64,000 nt of DNA from Blastocatellia bacterium (lineage in GTDB: Bacteria > Acidobacteriota > Blastocatellia > UBA7656 > JADIYM01). The translations under genes and the position numbers were made by a program. The stretch is taken from assembly GCA_016705245.1 (NCBI GenBank), contig JADIYM010000009.1, positions 1 to 64,000 on the forward strand. The letters run 5' to 3'. This document shows positions 43,250-51,484 of the stretch, piece after piece. Numbering within the stretch: the first letter of the stretch is position 1; each line of letters begins with the position of its first letter. The notes beneath the pieces are model-generated. The model was not told the origin of the DNA. It was given only the letters and a program-made list of their open reading frames with translations, and ran no database searches.

Positions 43250-43381
43250 CTAGACCACGGTTCTGCCCGCTCCTCTGGGGTAGGTAAATCCGTAGCTAAA
43301 CAGGAACGCAGACACACGCACGCCGCTCGGACGGGAGATGCCGGCCGGCCAGGACGTTGCGTTGTGTCGGGTGGTGGTCAT
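43250..43381 (-). CDS. Putative Phe/Tyr-rich leader peptide
   Basis: A 43-residue frame from ATG 43381 to TAG 43252-43250. Near its end is AFLFSYGFTYP: three Phe and two Tyr in 11 residues, directly before a segment that can pair with the terminator arm. An in-frame GTG at 43315 could be the true start of a shorter peptide. It is too short for ordinary gene finding. Family knowledge: ribosome stalling at scarce Phe or Tyr codons lets an antiterminator form, as in the E. coli pheA leader. The downstream operon makes both Phe and Tyr, fitting the mixed codons. Confidence 0.6.
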   Translation of the reverse strand: MTTTRHNATSWPAGISRPSGVRVSAFLFSYGFTYPRGAGRTVV

Positions 43382-43392
43382 TACCGGGCCGC

Positions 43393-43421
43393 AGTATGGG
43401 GACTCGAGCGACTCAGGTCAA
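43393..43421 (-). promoter_or_regulatory. Sigma-70-type promoter of the aromatic operon
   Basis: On the minus strand TTGACC (43421-43416) and CATACT (43398-43393) are 17 nt apart. The start site would fall near 43386, only about 5 nt before the leader peptide's ATG, so that ATG could be translated nearly leaderless. It lies directly inside the edge of a Family A repeat. Confidence 0.6.
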
Positions 43422-43440
43422 GCACGAAATTTACAAGTGA

Positions 43441-43570
43441 AGGAGAGTGGACAGGATTACAGGATTTTCAGGATTGACAGGATTTGCTTTGGGTTGATCG
43501 GACGGTGCTCTACATACCCAAAGCAAATCCTGTCAATCCTGAAAATCCTGTAATCCTGTCCACTCTCCTC
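43441..43570. repeat. Family A inverted repeat, best-preserved copy
   Basis: Left AGGAGAGTGGACAGG, ATTACAGGATTTTCAGG, ATTGACAGGATTTGC, TTTGGG. The right arm mirrors it completely: CCCAAAGCAAATCC, TGTCAATCCTGAAAATCC, TGTAATCCTGTCCAC. The stem is about 48 bp with a 34-nt centre. It lies between the aro operon promoter and the 3' end of the M28 peptidase gene (stop at 43571). Confidence 0.9.
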
Positions 43571-45202
43571 TCACCTCGGCTTCAGCGTGGGCGTAGGCTT
43601 GCGCGGCAGCATCTCGTCGCGCGTCGCCGCGTTGTACAGGAACGCCGCCACGACAATCGACGCCTGCATCAGGTCTTCACGCTGCGCCCGGTCGTAGACG
43701 TCCATGTTCGAATGGTGCGTAAGCCCGTTAGCCCCGCTGATCGAATACTCCACCTCGTCCTGGATGAACTGGAACCCCGGCAGCCCCGCATCCTCGAACG
43801 CCTCGTGATCCGTCGATCCCGTGGACCGGGCCGTCACCGCCGAAACTCCGAGATCCCGAAGCGGCTCGATCCACGCCTTGAACACCGGACCGAGCGCCGA
43901 GTTCCCCTCCGCATAGATCCCGCGGATCCGCCCCGTGCCGTTGTCCATGTTGAAATACGCCGCGAGTTTCCCGTAATCGGCCTTGAGCATCAGCGGGCCG
44001 GTCGGCTTGCGCAGCCACGCTGGCTTGGCGATCTCGGCCGGATCGGTAGGTGCCGGCCACTCCGCGAAGTTCTTCGCGACGTACGCTTCCGACCCGTAGA
44101 GCCCCTGCTCCTCGCCCGACCACAGCGCCACGCGGATCGTTCGCCGCGGCTGCAATCCGGCCGCCTTCAGGATTCGCACGGCCTCCATCATCACGGCGCT
44201 GCCTGCCGCGTTGTCGGTCGCACCCGTGCCGGCGTGCCACGAGTCGAGGTGCGCTCCGCACATCACGATCTCGTCCTTCTTGTCCGTTCCCGGGATCTCG
44301 GCGATGGTGTTGTATGCCATCGGATCCGCGTCGTGCCACGTCGCGCGGATGTCGATCTCGAGCTCGACGTCCAGCTTCCGGTCGATGAGGCGCGCAATGC
44401 GGTTGTAGTGCTCGATCGCCATTACGAGCTGTGGGACGCCGTTGGACGAACCCGGCTTGTAGGCACTCGTGCCCGACACACGGACGACGCCGCGATCCCA
44501 CGGGCTCGGTTCGATGACGGCGAGCACGCCTTCGCTCGTCCAGAACTCGGAGAGCGTCTTCGCAAAGGCGTAACGCCTCGCAATGGCGGCCATGTCGTAC
44601 TGCCGGCCCGATCGGCCGAACTCGACCATCGTCTCTTCGTGCAGCTCTTCCTCGGTGTATCGAGACAGCAGCGGCTTGTCGAGCGGCTTGAGCTCGCGCT
44701 CGTTGCCGGTCATCACGATCGCGCCTGCGAGCTTGCCCTTGAGCGCGGCGAGATCCGCTTCCGACTCAGGCTGCTTCGGCACGCGGACGATTTTGCCGCG
44801 CTTCACACCGCCCGTTCCGGGCGTCCAGGCCTTGGGGATCGCAATGAGGGGCGTCGCCAGCGGCGTCACCATGTGCACGGAGCAATGCTCGAGCGACCAT
44901 CCACGTCCGAACGGCCCCCACGCCTCGAGGTGCGCGTTCGCAAGACCCCACTCCGTGAGCTGGTCGCGCGTCCATTCGTTCGCGCGCTTGAGCGAGGGCG
45001 ACCCGGTAAGTCGCGGACCGATGACGTCGGTGAGCATCGCGACCGTTTCCATCACCTTCGAGTTCTTGAGTCCCTCGTGCCGGATGCGCGTCATCGCGCC
45101 GAGATCGACCCTTTCGGGCGACTGCGCGAGCGCGACGGGCGATACCGCGATGGCGGCGAGAAGGGCGATGGCCGTGGCGGCCAGAAACCTGCGTGTTGTC
45201 AT
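43571..45202 (-). CDS. Secreted M28-family zinc aminopeptidase
   Basis: 543 residues. I chose the ATG at 45202, about 9 nt after GAAAGGA; residues 1-27 are a signal peptide ending ALAQS. The M28 zinc ligands are in order: CGAHLDSW (His, Asp), ATDNAAGSAV (bridging Asp), SGEEQGLYGS (catalytic Glu pair), FNMDNGTG, and LTHHSNMDVYD (last His). A PA-like insert may lie between residues 130 and 260. Usual family length is 450-550. It probably removes N-terminal residues from peptides in the periplasm or outside. A divergent ATP-grasp gene starts 93 nt away. Confidence 0.9.
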   Translation of the reverse strand: MTTRRFLAATAIALLAAIAVSPVALAQSPERVDLGAMTRIRHEGLKNSKVMETVAMLTDVIGPRLTGSPSLKRANEWTRDQLTEWGLANAHLEAWGPFGRGWSLEHCSVHMVTPLATPLIAIPKAWTPGTGGVKRGKIVRVPKQPESEADLAALKGKLAGAIVMTGNERELKPLDKPLLSRYTEEELHEETMVEFGRSGRQYDMAAIARRYAFAKTLSEFWTSEGVLAVIEPSPWDRGVVRVSGTSAYKPGSSNGVPQLVMAIEHYNRIARLIDRKLDVELEIDIRATWHDADPMAYNTIAEIPGTDKKDEIVMCGAHLDSWHAGTGATDNAAGSAVMMEAVRILKAAGLQPRRTIRVALWSGEEQGLYGSEAYVAKNFAEWPAPTDPAEIAKPAWLRKPTGPLMLKADYGKLAAYFNMDNGTGRIRGIYAEGNSALGPVFKAWIEPLRDLGVSAVTARSTGSTDHEAFEDAGLPGFQFIQDEVEYSISGANGLTHHSNMDVYDRAQREDLMQASIVVAAFLYNAATRDEMLPRKPTPTLKPR

Positions 45203-45295
45203 TGCGAGCATTCCTTTCGGTCGGGTGGTGCTGAAGTGCGCCATTCTCGCAGATCCACGTTGATCTGGAGCACCCGAACAGGCAGACTCCGGCGC

Positions 45296-46501
45296 ATGAG
45301 CGATTCCGCGCCCCAAACCGTGTTGCTGTTGTCGAGTGCCGAGAAAGGGCACGCCTTCATACGGGAATGCCGGGCGCAGGGTTGCCACGTGATTCTCCTG
45401 ACCCGCGAAAAGTGGGCGCACGCCGGGTGGCCGTGGGAATCGATCGACCAGTTCGAGACGCTGGGGTCACTCGACGAGTGGAACGACGTCCTCGGCGTCG
45501 TCAACCGCATCGCGCGCGAGCGCCATATCGACCGCATCGTCGCGCTCGACGATTTCGACGTCGAGTGCGCGGCCATGATGCGCGAGCACCTGCGCATGCC
45601 GGGGATGAGCTACTCGACGTCGCGCCGCTTCCGCGACAAGCTCGCGATGCGCGTGGCAGCCGTCGACAACGGCATCGTCGTCCCGGATTTCGTGCAAACG
45701 CTCAATGTTTCAGACATCGCGGCGTTCGTCGAGCGCGTGAATCCACCGTGGATCCTCAAGCCGCGAGGCGAAGCCGCCGCGGTCGGCATCAAGAAGATCG
45801 AATCGGTCGGCGTGTTGTGGTCGGCGCTCAACGAGCTCGGCGACAAGCACCCGTATTTCCTCGTCGAGCAGTACGTGCCGGGAGACATCTTCCACGTGGA
45901 CTCGGTCGTGTCGGAGCGCGAAGTCGTCTTCGCGCTGCCGAGCCGGTACGGCAAACCGCCTTACGACGTCGCTCACGGAGGCGGCATCTTCACGACGCGG
46001 ACGCTGACGCCCGAGTCGGGCGACGCGCAGACGCTGAGGGCGCTCAACCGCGAAGTCATCAAGGCGCTCGGGCTCGTGCGTGGCGTGACACACACCGAGT
46101 TCATCCGGGGGCACGAAGCCGGGCAGTTCTACTTCCTCGAGACGGCGTCGCGCGTGGGTGGCGCGAACATCGCGGAGCTCGTCGAGGCGTCTTCCGGAAT
46201 CAATTTGTGGCAGGAGTGGGCGCGGATCGAGCTGGCGACGGGACGGCGCGGGTACACGCTGCCTGAGCACACGGATCGGCCGGCGGGAATCCTGATCTCG
46301 CTCGCGCACCAGCAGCACCCGGACACGTCGGCGTACGACGATCCGGAGATCGTCTGGCGGCTGAACAAGGACTTCCACGCCGGGCTGATCGTGGCGTCGG
46401 ACTCGGCCGACCGCGTCGGCGAGCTGCTCGAGAGCTACAGCCGCCGGTTCGTCGATGACTTCTCGGTCACGATGCCGGCGCCGGATTCGCTCAGACATTA
46501 G
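45296..46501 (+). CDS. ATP-grasp domain protein, ligase of unknown substrate
   Basis: 401 residues from the ATG at 45296. The N-terminal domain (TVLLLSSAEKGHAFIREC) resembles a pre-ATP-grasp Rossmann fold. The grasp core has FRDKLAMRVAAVDNGI, WILKPRGEAAAVGIKKI (Lys and Gly for ATP), YFLVEQYVPGDIFHVD, and the metal-binding FYFLETASRVGGANIAEL. These are carboxylate-amine or -thiol ligases. No neighbour names a pathway; it is divergent from a secreted peptidase. Its stop codon TAG lies inside a Family A repeat. Confidence 0.85.
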   Translation: MSDSAPQTVLLLSSAEKGHAFIRECRAQGCHVILLTREKWAHAGWPWESIDQFETLGSLDEWNDVLGVVNRIARERHIDRIVALDDFDVECAAMMREHLRMPGMSYSTSRRFRDKLAMRVAAVDNGIVVPDFVQTLNVSDIAAFVERVNPPWILKPRGEAAAVGIKKIESVGVLWSALNELGDKHPYFLVEQYVPGDIFHVDSVVSEREVVFALPSRYGKPPYDVAHGGGIFTTRTLTPESGDAQTLRALNREVIKALGLVRGVTHTEFIRGHEAGQFYFLETASRVGGANIAELVEASSGINLWQEWARIELATGRRGYTLPEHTDRPAGILISLAHQQHPDTSAYDDPEIVWRLNKDFHAGLIVASDSADRVGELLESYSRRFVDDFSVTMPAPDSLRH

Positions 46502-46563
46502 ACAGGATTACAGGATTTTCAGGATTAGCAGGAAAATCCTGTGAATCCTGTAATCCTGTCTAA
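46499..46563. repeat. Family A inverted repeat supplying both stop codons of a convergent pair
   Basis: The outer edges are TTAGACAGGATTACAGG and CCTGTAATCCTGTCTAA; units TTTTCAGGATT and AGCAGG lie inside. TAG (46499-46501) ends the ATP-grasp gene and the mirror TAG (complement CTA at 46560-46562) ends the VOC gene. It fills the entire junction. Confidence 0.9.
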
Positions 46564-46964
46564 TTCTGCCTCAGGTCTTGAGCGATGCCGTCGTAATCGA
46601 ACGACGTGATCTCGTAGGGATTGCCGTCCGGGTCCGAGAAGTAAAGCGACCAGCACACGTCGTGATCGACGGGCTCGAGGGTCGTGCCGAGCTCAGCTCT
46701 GGCGTGTGGAAGCCAGGCGAGGAACGCTTCCCTTGATACATGCAGCGCGATCGTCGAGTGGTTGGGCTTTGGCGGACGCTCGAAGAGCGCGATGTGCACG
46801 GAGCCCGATTCGTTCGCGATCACGAGCGGGCCGCCATCGGTAGCCCAGAACGCGAGATCGTCGATCCGACGGAACCCGAACACACGCTCGTACCAGCTTT
46901 CGGCCGCCGCGCGGTCCGAGACGTAGACGTGGATGTGGTCGAATCGGTCAATTGTTGGTGTCAC
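46560..46964 (-). CDS. VOC-superfamily (glyoxalase/bleomycin-resistance-like) protein
   Basis: 134 residues from GTG 46964, which has GGAGGGAAAGTAC upstream; a longer reading to an ATG at 47015 is less convincing. Two beta-alpha-beta-beta-beta units: HIHVYVSDRAAAESWYERVFGF, then HSTIALHVSREAFLAWL. Possible metal ligands are His13 and Glu near the C terminus (NPYEITSFD). The pattern YFSDPDGNPYEI is characteristic of VOC dioxygenase/glyoxalase-like proteins. Substrate cannot be predicted. Confidence 0.85.
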   Translation of the reverse strand: MTPTIDRFDHIHVYVSDRAAAESWYERVFGFRRIDDLAFWATDGGPLVIANESGSVHIALFERPPKPNHSTIALHVSREAFLAWLPHARAELGTTLEPVDHDVCWSLYFSDPDGNPYEITSFDYDGIAQDLRQN

Positions 46965-47083
46965 GTACTTTCCCTCCGATTCCTCTTGTGTCGCGAAGCC
47001 CGCTTGCTCGTCCATTGTACCGGCGCCGATGCCGACCCGCCCTCCCGCTTGTGATCCCTCGACCCCGGCTCGATAATCGCCGC

Positions 47084-50000
47084 ATGCATCCGGACCGACG
47101 CGCGTTCTTGATCGAGCTCGTCCGGAAAGCCAACGCCGCCCCCGTCGAGGATCGCGAAGCCTTCCTCGCTCGCGCGTGCGCCGGCGATCCGGAACTGCGT
47201 GCTGACCTCGACCGTCTGTTCTTCGAGGCCGAGGGCGACGAACTGGTCTCGATGGGCGGCGGGGTCGACGATGCCGGTTCGTCGGCGCCGTCCCTGGCAC
47301 GCACGCTCGTCGGAAGGCCCGAGCCTCCGAACTTCGATCTCGCGACGACGGTCACGGACCGGAGCTCGCCTCGGTTGACGCGTTCCTGCCCCGCCTGCCG
47401 CACCGCATTCACGCGCGACGTTCAGCTCTGCCCGCACGACGGTGAACCTCTCGAGTCAGACCCCGCGCTGCTCGTCGGCACGACGCTCGACGGCCTCTAC
47501 CACGTCGAATCGCTCGTCGGCAGCGGTGGAATGGGGACCGTCTTTCGCGCGCGCCACGTTCTGCTCGGCGACACGGTTGCCATCAAGATGCTGCCCGACA
47601 GCGCCTCGGGAAACGCAATCTGGCTGCGGAGGTTCCTGCGCGAGGGCCAGGCCGCGAGGCGATTCCGCCATCCGAATGCCGTGGTCGTCCACGACCTGCG
47701 CGTCTCGAGCGAAGGACCCGTATACCTCGTCCTCGAATATGTCGACGGCGTATCGCTCAGAGCCGAGCTTCGTCGGCGACGGCGCTTTTCACCGCTCGAC
47801 GCCCTTGCCATCCTCGAGCAGATCGCCGGAGCGCTCGATGCGGCCCACCGCGCAGGCGTCGTGCATCGCGACCTGAAGCCCGAAAACGTCATGCTCACGA
47901 CCATCGACGGCGCGCTCGTCGCGAAAGTCGTCGACCTCGGTCTCGCCCGACTCGACGATGGGCATTCGGAGCTCACCGGAAGCCTGACCCAGGCCGGCAC
48001 GATCCTTGGCACGCCGCGCTACATGTCTCCCGAACAGTGGGGGCGACCGCAGCGTGACGGGAGCGACGCGATCGACGGCCGAACGGACGTCTACAGCCTT
48101 GCGGTGACCGCGTTCGAGCTGCTGGCTGGCCAGGCGCCCTTTGACGCGAAGAGCACGTACCGCCTTCGCGACCTGCACATAGGCGCGTTGCCGCCGATGT
48201 TGAACGCCGTCAAGCCCGATATCGCGGAGAGCGTCGCTCGCGCGGTCGATTCGGGCCTCGCAAAGGACCGCGCCGACCGGCCGCAGACACCGGGAGCCCT
48301 GGTCGCGCTGCTGCGGCAGGCAATCGCGCCGTCGACCCGCTCGTTGCACACGGGCTCGCTGCGGTCGCGCGCCGACAATCGCACGACCGCGAACCTCACC
48401 GTCATAGACGAGGCCGCAACAGACGGATGGAACCTCGCTACAGTCGCCGCAGGGAACGAGACGAGCGAACTGCCGCCGGCCAGTCTCCCTCCTGAGTCGA
48501 CGAGCTACATCGGCGGACGCAGCCAGATCGACGCGATCTGCGAGTGTCAGCCGTCGGGGCGCGTTTTGACGCTCGTCGGCGCAGGGGGCATAGGCAAGAC
48601 TCGTCTGGCTCTGCAGGTCGCCCGGGTGCGGCGCGACGCTTATCCGCACGGCGTCTTTTTCGTCGATCTCGCCGCCGTAACGGACCCACAGCTGACGGCT
48701 GCAACCGTCGCGGCAGCTGTGGGCGTTGCGGAACAGCCGGGCCGTCCGTTTCTCGATGTGCTTCGGGCCGAGCTCGCCGGCAGCTCGATGCTCGTCGTAC
48801 TCGACAACTGTGAGCACCTGCGCGAGGCGAGCGCGACCGTCGTGGGAGCACTCGTCGAATCGTGCCCGGCCGTGCACGTGCTGGCCACGAGTCGCGAACC
48901 GCTGGGACTCGCGTCGGAGCGGCTCTGGACGGTTGCTCCGTTGGCGACACCGGACGTGGCGGCGGGCGCGTCGTTCCGCGATCTGGCGGCCGTCGAATCC
49001 GTCGCCCTGTTCGTCGAGCGAGCTCGAGCCCAGCGACCCGGTTTCGCGGTCACCGCCGACAACGCGCAGGCGATCGCCGCACTCTGTGTTCGCCTCGACG
49101 GCCTGCCGCTCGCGATCGAGCTTGCGGCAGCGCGCTGCGGCGTCCTGACGCCGGCGCAGATCCTGGAGCGGCTGGCGGGTCGACTGGACCTGCTGGCGAC
49201 GCGGCAGTCGGGCGTGCCGTCGCGACAGCGCACGTTGCGTGCATCGATCGACTGGAGCGTGCAGCTGCTCGAGCACGATGTTCGCCGGGCACTGTCGAGT
49301 CTCTCGGTCTTTCGCGGCGGATGGACGCTCGAGGCCGCTGAGCGCGTTGCGGAGGGCGCTGTCGATCTCGTCGACGTGCACGAGAGATTGTGCGAAAGCT
49401 CGTTGATCGTTGCCGACGACGACGGCGTTGCCATTCGATTTCGCATGCTCGAGATGATTCGCGAATACGCCGACGAGCAACTCGGCGATGACGAGCGGCG
49501 ATCGCTGCGCTGTCGCCACGCCTCGTGGATCACCGATATCGTCGCGGCCGCGGGATTGAGCGACCGCAACGAAAAACCTGAGTGGCTCGTCCGCCTCGAC
49601 TCCGAGATTGCGAACATCCGCGCGGCTATCGCCTTTGGACAGACGGGGGAAGCTGACCCGGAGACTGCGGTTCGGCTCGTCGCCGGAATACTTCCGTACT
49701 GGGCCTTTCGAGGCCAGCTTCGCGAGGGCCGAGCCGCAACGGATGCATCCCTGCACGCGCATCCGGGCGTCGGCGGCGCATCACGAGCGGCGGCGCTCAA
49801 CGGTCTCTCGATGATCGCGGTCATCCAGTCCGAGCCCGACGTCGCGCATCGGTTTGCGGCTGAAGCGCTCGACATCTACCAGACGTTGGGCGACGAACGC
49901 GGCGCCGCCGACTCACTCGAGCGGCTCGCTCGAGTCGCGATCGTGACGGCCGATTTTCAGGAAGCTCGCGCACACTCCGAAGCCAGCGCCGCGATCTGGT

Positions 50001-50818
50001 CGCGTCTGGGCGACGAGGCGCGACTCGGGTCGATGCGCGTCACGTTCGGGTGGATCTCGCAGGAGCTCGGCGAATTCGAGCGCTCGAAAGCCGAGCTCGT
50101 GAGCGCAGCCGAGGCGCTGCGGCGCGCCGACAACCGTCGGGGCATCGCCGTAACGATGGTCATCCTCGGAGAGACGCTGCATCACCTTGGCGACTACGTC
50201 GGAGCCATCGAGTGCCTGCGTGAATGCGAGACAATTGCCACGGAGCTCGGGCACCTGTTTCTCGTGGCGAGTGCTGCCCACGCGATCGGCGTCGTGGAGC
50301 GTGACACTTCTGAACTTGAAAGTGGAGAGGCTGCCGCCAATCGTCTCGACGTCGCGGAGGCCGCTGCCGACCGTGCCGTCACAATGAACCGGGAGCTGGC
50401 GATACCGGATTCACTCGGAGCGTCGCTCGTCCTTCGCGGATCGATCGCACTCCGGCGTGGCGATGTGGCGGGCGCAGCGGACATGGTTCGCGAAGGTACG
50501 CGAATGCGCTACGAGTCTGCCGGGAGGCGCGGCGCGGCGCTTGGACTTGAAGCCGTGTCGGACGTCCTTTCGGCGACTGGTGAGTTTGCGCGCTCCGCAC
50601 GATTGCTTGGCGCCGCCGATTCGGAGCGCCAGGCGGTTGGAATGGCGAGGTCGATCGTCGAACGACGGCAGACCGCGCATCGCGAGGCCCGCCTCCGCGC
50701 AGAGCTCGGGGACCTGGAGTCCTCGGCGCATAGAGACGCCGGCCGCGCGCTCGGCCTTGCCGCCGCGATCGCCGAAGCCCTCGGCGACTACGGAGACGTT
50801 CACGGACCTGTCACTTGA
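47084..50818 (+). CDS. Ser/Thr protein kinase fused to NB-ARC ATPase and TPR region
   Basis: 1244 residues from ATG 47084. Order: an N-terminal helical region; a zinc ribbon (CPACRTAFTRDVQLCPHDG, about 103-121); a Hanks-type kinase with the loop GSGGMGTVF (about 145-153), VAIKML, HRDLKPEN (about 261-268), VDLGLARL (Leu-Gly in place of DFG Phe-Gly) and SPEQW; an NB-ARC/STAND ATPase with GAGGIGKTRLALQ (about 499-511), VVLDNCEH (about 572) and GLPLAIELAAARC; then about 400 residues of TPR-like helices. STAND proteins usually switch by ATP-driven oligomerisation. The kinase is probably the output or input arm. It stands alone with no neighbouring target. Confidence 0.9.
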   Translation: MHPDRRAFLIELVRKANAAPVEDREAFLARACAGDPELRADLDRLFFEAEGDELVSMGGGVDDAGSSAPSLARTLVGRPEPPNFDLATTVTDRSSPRLTRSCPACRTAFTRDVQLCPHDGEPLESDPALLVGTTLDGLYHVESLVGSGGMGTVFRARHVLLGDTVAIKMLPDSASGNAIWLRRFLREGQAARRFRHPNAVVVHDLRVSSEGPVYLVLEYVDGVSLRAELRRRRRFSPLDALAILEQIAGALDAAHRAGVVHRDLKPENVMLTTIDGALVAKVVDLGLARLDDGHSELTGSLTQAGTILGTPRYMSPEQWGRPQRDGSDAIDGRTDVYSLAVTAFELLAGQAPFDAKSTYRLRDLHIGALPPMLNAVKPDIAESVARAVDSGLAKDRADRPQTPGALVALLRQAIAPSTRSLHTGSLRSRADNRTTANLTVIDEAATDGWNLATVAAGNETSELPPASLPPESTSYIGGRSQIDAICECQPSGRVLTLVGAGGIGKTRLALQVARVRRDAYPHGVFFVDLAAVTDPQLTAATVAAAVGVAEQPGRPFLDVLRAELAGSSMLVVLDNCEHLREASATVVGALVESCPAVHVLATSREPLGLASERLWTVAPLATPDVAAGASFRDLAAVESVALFVERARAQRPGFAVTADNAQAIAALCVRLDGLPLAIELAAARCGVLTPAQILERLAGRLDLLATRQSGVPSRQRTLRASIDWSVQLLEHDVRRALSSLSVFRGGWTLEAAERVAEGAVDLVDVHERLCESSLIVADDDGVAIRFRMLEMIREYADEQLGDDERRSLRCRHASWITDIVAAAGLSDRNEKPEWLVRLDSEIANIRAAIAFGQTGEADPETAVRLVAGILPYWAFRGQLREGRAATDASLHAHPGVGGASRAAALNGLSMIAVIQSEPDVAHRFAAEALDIYQTLGDERGAADSLERLARVAIVTADFQEARAHSEASAAIWSRLGDEARLGSMRVTFGWISQELGEFERSKAELVSAAEALRRADNRRGIAVTMVILGETLHHLGDYVGAIECLRECETIATELGHLFLVASAAHAIGVVERDTSELESGEAAANRLDVAEAAADRAVTMNRELAIPDSLGASLVLRGSIALRRGDVAGAADMVREGTRMRYESAGRRGAALGLEAVSDVLSATGEFARSARLLGAADSERQAVGMARSIVERRQTAHREARLRAELGDLESSAHRDAGRALGLAAAIAEALGDYGDVHGPVT

Positions 50819-50847
50819 TAGATGGTGACGCTGAGATCGCACTCCTG

Positions 50848-51140
50848 ACGCATCAGTACCGTGCGCGGAAGCGAGCGTCCCACGGACAGTGCCTGAAATC
50901 GCAGACTCGTCGTTGCGGGAGGACCGAAGTGACAGGAACCGTTCGACCGTCCGTGGGACGCTCGCTACCGCTCGCGGCTCATGAAACGGGGACCGCCTGC
51001 ATCGTGCATTACCAGGAAATCGCTCCGCCGGGTCCCCGTTACTCGAGCCGCGAGCAGTAGCGCGAGCGTCCCACGGACGGTGCCTGAGATCGCAGACTCG
51101 TCGTTGCGGAAGTACAGAAGCGATCGGAACCGTTCCCCGC
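50848..51140. repeat. Family D repeat cluster
   Basis: Two large modules: GGAAGCGAGCGTCCCACGG to CGTCCGTGGGACGCTCGC (about 50870-50970), then GCGAGCGTCCCACGGACGG to GGAACCGTTCC (about 51060-51140). The internal segment GATCGCAGACTCGTCG is shared with the 59 kb array. A partial Family C edge (CATCAGTACCGTGCGCGG) starts it. The rest of 50819-51484 (51141-51484) shows no gene. Confidence 0.8.
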
Positions 51141-51484
51141 CGCCCACTGTCTTCCGCGTAGCGGTTTCGTTCAGCGCACGGGTAGATCCCGAGCTTCAAG
51201 TGCGCGAACTCCCGATTGCCGTATCGAGGAGCGCGCGGCGATCAAGGCGCATGAATCCAATCGATTGAACTACCGCGTAGGCGTCGTAGTACTTTTTGGG
51301 TAGTTCTGCCCCGTTTTACTTGCGCTCGCTCCGATTATGGGCTAGAAATGGGCAGAATTTTGAGGGTGCCGCGCTCGCTTCAACGACATCGCGCGTCATC
51401 CGTGACGAAAACCATTCGGTGCCTGCGACAGGAACCGTTCATCGCTCCCGAACCGGGGGCGTTCAGGAAATTTCGAGACAACTT

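Noticed and set aside
43441..43570. The repeated CAGGATT words look at first like CRISPR repeats.
   Set aside because: Units follow each other directly without unique spacers of constant length, the arms are mirrored, and no cas genes are present.
43484..45295. A long open plus-strand frame joined to the front of the ATP-grasp gene.
   Set aside because: It is the antisense of the M28 peptidase gene; the ATP-grasp protein starts naturally at 45296 and the upstream residues are Arg-rich shadow sequence.
47789..49762. A 657-codon minus-strand frame opposite the kinase-NB-ARC gene.
   Set aside because: Antisense shadow of conserved domains.
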